Source: Aeriscardovia sp. | GTDB lineage: Bacteria; Actinomycetota; Actinomycetes; Actinomycetales; Bifidobacteriaceae | NCBI GenBank assembly: GCA_017538865.1 | Contig: JAFYIA010000042.1 | Location: 1 to 7,069 of the forward strand | Length of the DNA stretch: 7,069 bases | Reading direction: 5' to 3' | Part shown: positions 5,556 through 7,069 of the stretch, in pieces | How the letters are laid out: each line of letters begins with the position of its first letter | How positions within the stretch are numbered: the stretch's first letter is position 1 | Program-made: the position numbers and the translations under genes | Notes under the pieces: generated by a model | Told to the model about the DNA's origin: nothing | Database searches by the model: none | The model's input: the letters and a program-made list of their open reading frames with translations, nothing else

Positions 5556-5606
5556 AAAAAAAGCGGGCGCTTCTCCTCACGCACTCGCGTTGGGAAAAGC
5601 GCCCGC
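5556..5606 (-). terminator. Leader terminator / putative attenuator between oxc and frc
   Basis: On the minus strand GCGGGCGCTT (5606-5597) pairs perfectly with AAGCGCCCGC (5572-5563). Inner pairing (TTCC/GGAG and ACGC/GCGT) extends the hairpin, and seven T follow (5562-5556). It stands 35 nt before the frc start. An upstream GGAAAGCG (5632-5625) can pair with CGCTTTTCC in the 5' arm (one bulged T), competing with the terminator. It could be the plain oxc terminator, an attenuator for frc, or a partial terminator setting the oxc:frc ratio. Confidence 0.88.
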
Positions 5607-5632
5607 AATGATTAATGCTCTAATCGCTTTCC

Positions 5633-5661
5633 ATTATGAAACAAGAAAAATCACTTTTCAA
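5633..5661 (-). promoter_or_regulatory. Near-consensus sigma70-type promoter before frc, overlapping the oxc 3' end
   Basis: On the minus strand TTGAAA (5661-5656) is followed by exactly 17 nt and then CATAAT (5638-5633). Each box matches the consensus at 5 of 6 bases. The -35 box lies in the last codons of oxc and the spacer includes its stop. Predicted initiation is near 5626-5627, giving a leader of about 106 nt that contains the terminator hairpin before frc. Confidence 0.62.
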
Positions 5662-7069
5662 TAGGCAAATTCACAGGCCCATCTTCGTGGAAGATGACGG
5701 GGTTGAGGTGGCCTATGTGGCCACTCTCCTTGCCCATGTTGGGGTCCAAAACGGCGTTGATAACGGTGGGCTCCTTGGAGGCGTAAGCCTCCTTGAGGGC
5801 GTCTTCCATCTCCTGATAGGTGCGCACGCAGTAGGCCCTCCCGCCGAAGGCGCGGGCGAGCAGATCGTACTGGCCGCTGGGATCCAGGTAGGTCGGGGAC
5901 ACCATTCCGTCGATCTCGGGATCTTTGCCGTTGTAGATGCCGCCGTTGTTGCAAACGACCACTATCACGGGCAGGTGGTAGCGGCAGATGGTCTCGGTCT
6001 CCATCCCGTCGAACCCGAAAGCGGAGTCTCCGGCCAGGTCGATTACGGGGCGCCCGGTCTCCACGGCGGCCGCTATGGCGTAAGGCAGGCCCACGCCCAT
6101 AACGCCCCAGGTGCCGGTGTCGAGGCGGTGGCGGGGCTGGAGGATGTTGATGACGTCCCTGCCGGTGTCGAGGGTGTTGGCGCCTTCGGATACCAGGTAC
6201 GTGTCAGGGTTTTCGGCTATAAGGTCGCGGATGGGGAGCATGGCGCCGTAGAAGCCCATGGGCTCCCTGCCCTTGCCGGCTTCCTCGGCATTGCTCATCT
6301 TCTCGACGTTTGCGGCCTTCTTTTTGGCGATCTTGTCCAGCCAGTCCTGGGGGGCCTTATAGCCCGTCGCCTTGACGGCGGGGACGAACTTGCTGAGGAC
6401 CGAGACCATGTCGCCCACGAGCGGGGCGGCGATGTGGCGGTTGGAATCTATCTCCTGGCCGTCGATGTCGACCTGGATGAACTTGACGTCCTCGGAGAAG
6501 GGCTTGGGGGAGGCGCCATTGCTGAGCAGCCAGTTGAGCCTGCAGCCCAAAAGCAAGATCACGTCGGCGCTCCCCAGAGAGAGGGTTCTTGCGGCGGCGG
6601 CGCTGTTCTTGTCTCCGTCGGGGATGATCCCCTTGGCCATGCTCATGGGCAGGAAGGGGATGGAAGTGGAGGAGACCAGGTCGCGAATCTGGTCCTCGGC
6701 CTTGGCGTAGGCCGCACCCTTGCCGAGCAGGATCGCGGGGCGCTGGGCGGAAGTGAGAATGTCTACAGCCCTCTTCACCGCTTCGTCGCTCGGGAACTGG
6801 GCCGGGGCGGGATCTACCGGCACGTGGATGGTGGAAGCGGGATCTATGGAGGGGTCGAGCATCTGCCCAAGCATCTCGCCGGGCACGTCCAGATAGACCC
6901 CTCCGGGCCTTCCGCCGATGGCGGCCCTGATGGCCCTGGCCACCCCGAGGCCCACGTCTTCGGGCCTGTCAATGCGGAAGGCGGCCTTGCAGAAGGGCTT
7001 GGCGGCGTTGTACTGGTCCATCCCCTCGTATTCGCCCCTGTCCATGTCGACGAGGGCGCGGTCGGAAGA
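5651..7069 (-). CDS. oxc: Oxalyl-CoA decarboxylase (N-terminus beyond the window)
   Basis: A thiamine-diphosphate enzyme that converts oxalyl-CoA to formyl-CoA and CO2, consuming a proton. The visible 472 residues are the C-terminal five sixths of a protein usually about 565-570 long. The frame is open to the window edge (SSDRALVD before the first internal Met), so the Met at 7045 is not the start. Markers: KPFCKAAFRI and GRPGGVYLDVPGEM early, GKGAAYAK in the middle domain, GANTLD, then the ThDP/Mg motif GDS (347-349, counted from the first visible codon) to NN (374-375). GDS instead of GDG is normal for this family. Active-site Tyr379 in GGIY (Tyr483 of the Oxalobacter enzyme) and Ser449 in KESG (Ser553) are present, 70 residues apart as in Oxalobacter. 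The N-terminal ThDP glutamate is outside the window. The end is TGA at 5651. Confidence 0.97.
   Translation of the reverse strand, partial: SSDRALVDMDRGEYEGMDQYNAAKPFCKAAFRIDRPEDVGLGVARAIRAAIGGRPGGVYLDVPGEMLGQMLDPSIDPASTIHVPVDPAPAQFPSDEAVKRAVDILTSAQRPAILLGKGAAYAKAEDQIRDLVSSTSIPFLPMSMAKGIIPDGDKNSAAAARTLSLGSADVILLLGCRLNWLLSNGASPKPFSEDVKFIQVDIDGQEIDSNRHIAAPLVGDMVSVLSKFVPAVKATGYKAPQDWLDKIAKKKAANVEKMSNAEEAGKGREPMGFYGAMLPIRDLIAENPDTYLVSEGANTLDTGRDVINILQPRHRLDTGTWGVMGVGLPYAIAAAVETGRPVIDLAGDSAFGFDGMETETICRYHLPVIVVVCNNGGIYNGKDPEIDGMVSPTYLDPSGQYDLLARAFGGRAYCVRTYQEMEDALKEAYASKEPTVINAVLDPNMGKESGHIGHLNPVIFHEDGPVNLPIEK

Noticed and set aside
130..5890. Eight GGATCC hexamers in 7 kb, more than expected by chance
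   Set aside because: Most fall in coding sequence where a G-ending codon precedes Asp-Pro (GATCC), or at similar favoured codon pairs. They are not regularly spaced or intergenic, so codon use explains them better than a signal sequence.
6019..6024. GDS instead of GDG in the thiamine-diphosphate motif of Oxc
   Set aside because: The Oxalobacter enzyme also has GDS at this place, so it is a family feature and not a defect.

Overview
The window carries the start of an F-type ATP synthase operon at its left end and an oxalate-degradation cluster over the remaining two thirds. All protein genes lie on the minus strand. The only plus-strand gene is an initiator tRNA-fMet between the two blocks. 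The ATP synthase a, b and c subunits read like those of Actinomycetota: the b-subunit N-terminus runs straight into a membrane helix, the c subunit has a GYGLAAIGPGIG helix, and no atpI lies immediately before atpB. Together with the moderately high GC content and a tRNA without encoded CCA, this suggests an actinobacterium that degrades oxalate. This is an inference from remembered family sequences, not a database result.

Layout from right to left, which is the direction of transcription: oxc (oxalyl-CoA decarboxylase, N-terminus beyond the window edge), frc (formyl-CoA:oxalate CoA-transferase), an AEC-family transporter (YfdV-like), and a second class III CoA-transferase (YfdE-like acetyl-CoA:oxalate CoA-transferase). 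A tail-to-tail pair of terminators follows, then tRNA-fMet on the plus strand with a clear promoter, then atpB, atpE and the start of atpF.

The oxalate gene set corresponds to the E. coli frc-oxc-yfdV-yfdE group. In the pathway expected from these families, YfdE primes oxalate as oxalyl-CoA using acetyl-CoA. Oxc decarboxylates oxalyl-CoA to formyl-CoA and CO2, consuming a proton. Frc passes CoA from formyl-CoA to the next oxalate, releasing formate. The AEC carrier is the obvious candidate for oxalate and/or formate transport. Proton consumption, with exchange of oxalate for formate, can build a proton-motive force, so the neighbouring ATP synthase operon is suggestive. It is separated from the cluster by terminators and need not be co-regulated.

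The most interesting signal is in the gaps. Every gap of the oxalate cluster contains a hairpin pointing along transcription, and three have a T-rich 3' side just before the next start codon. The leaders of frc and yfdE share one architecture although the two proteins are only distant paralogues: an upstream GGAAAG, then a GCGGG..GCTTT(T)CC...CCCGC hairpin with a T6-7 tract, then AATTGG(G)CTTTT, then the Shine-Dalgarno. The GGAAAG can pair with the 5' arm of the hairpin, so both look like transcription attenuators. A near-consensus sigma70-type promoter overlaps the 3' end of oxc in front of the frc element.
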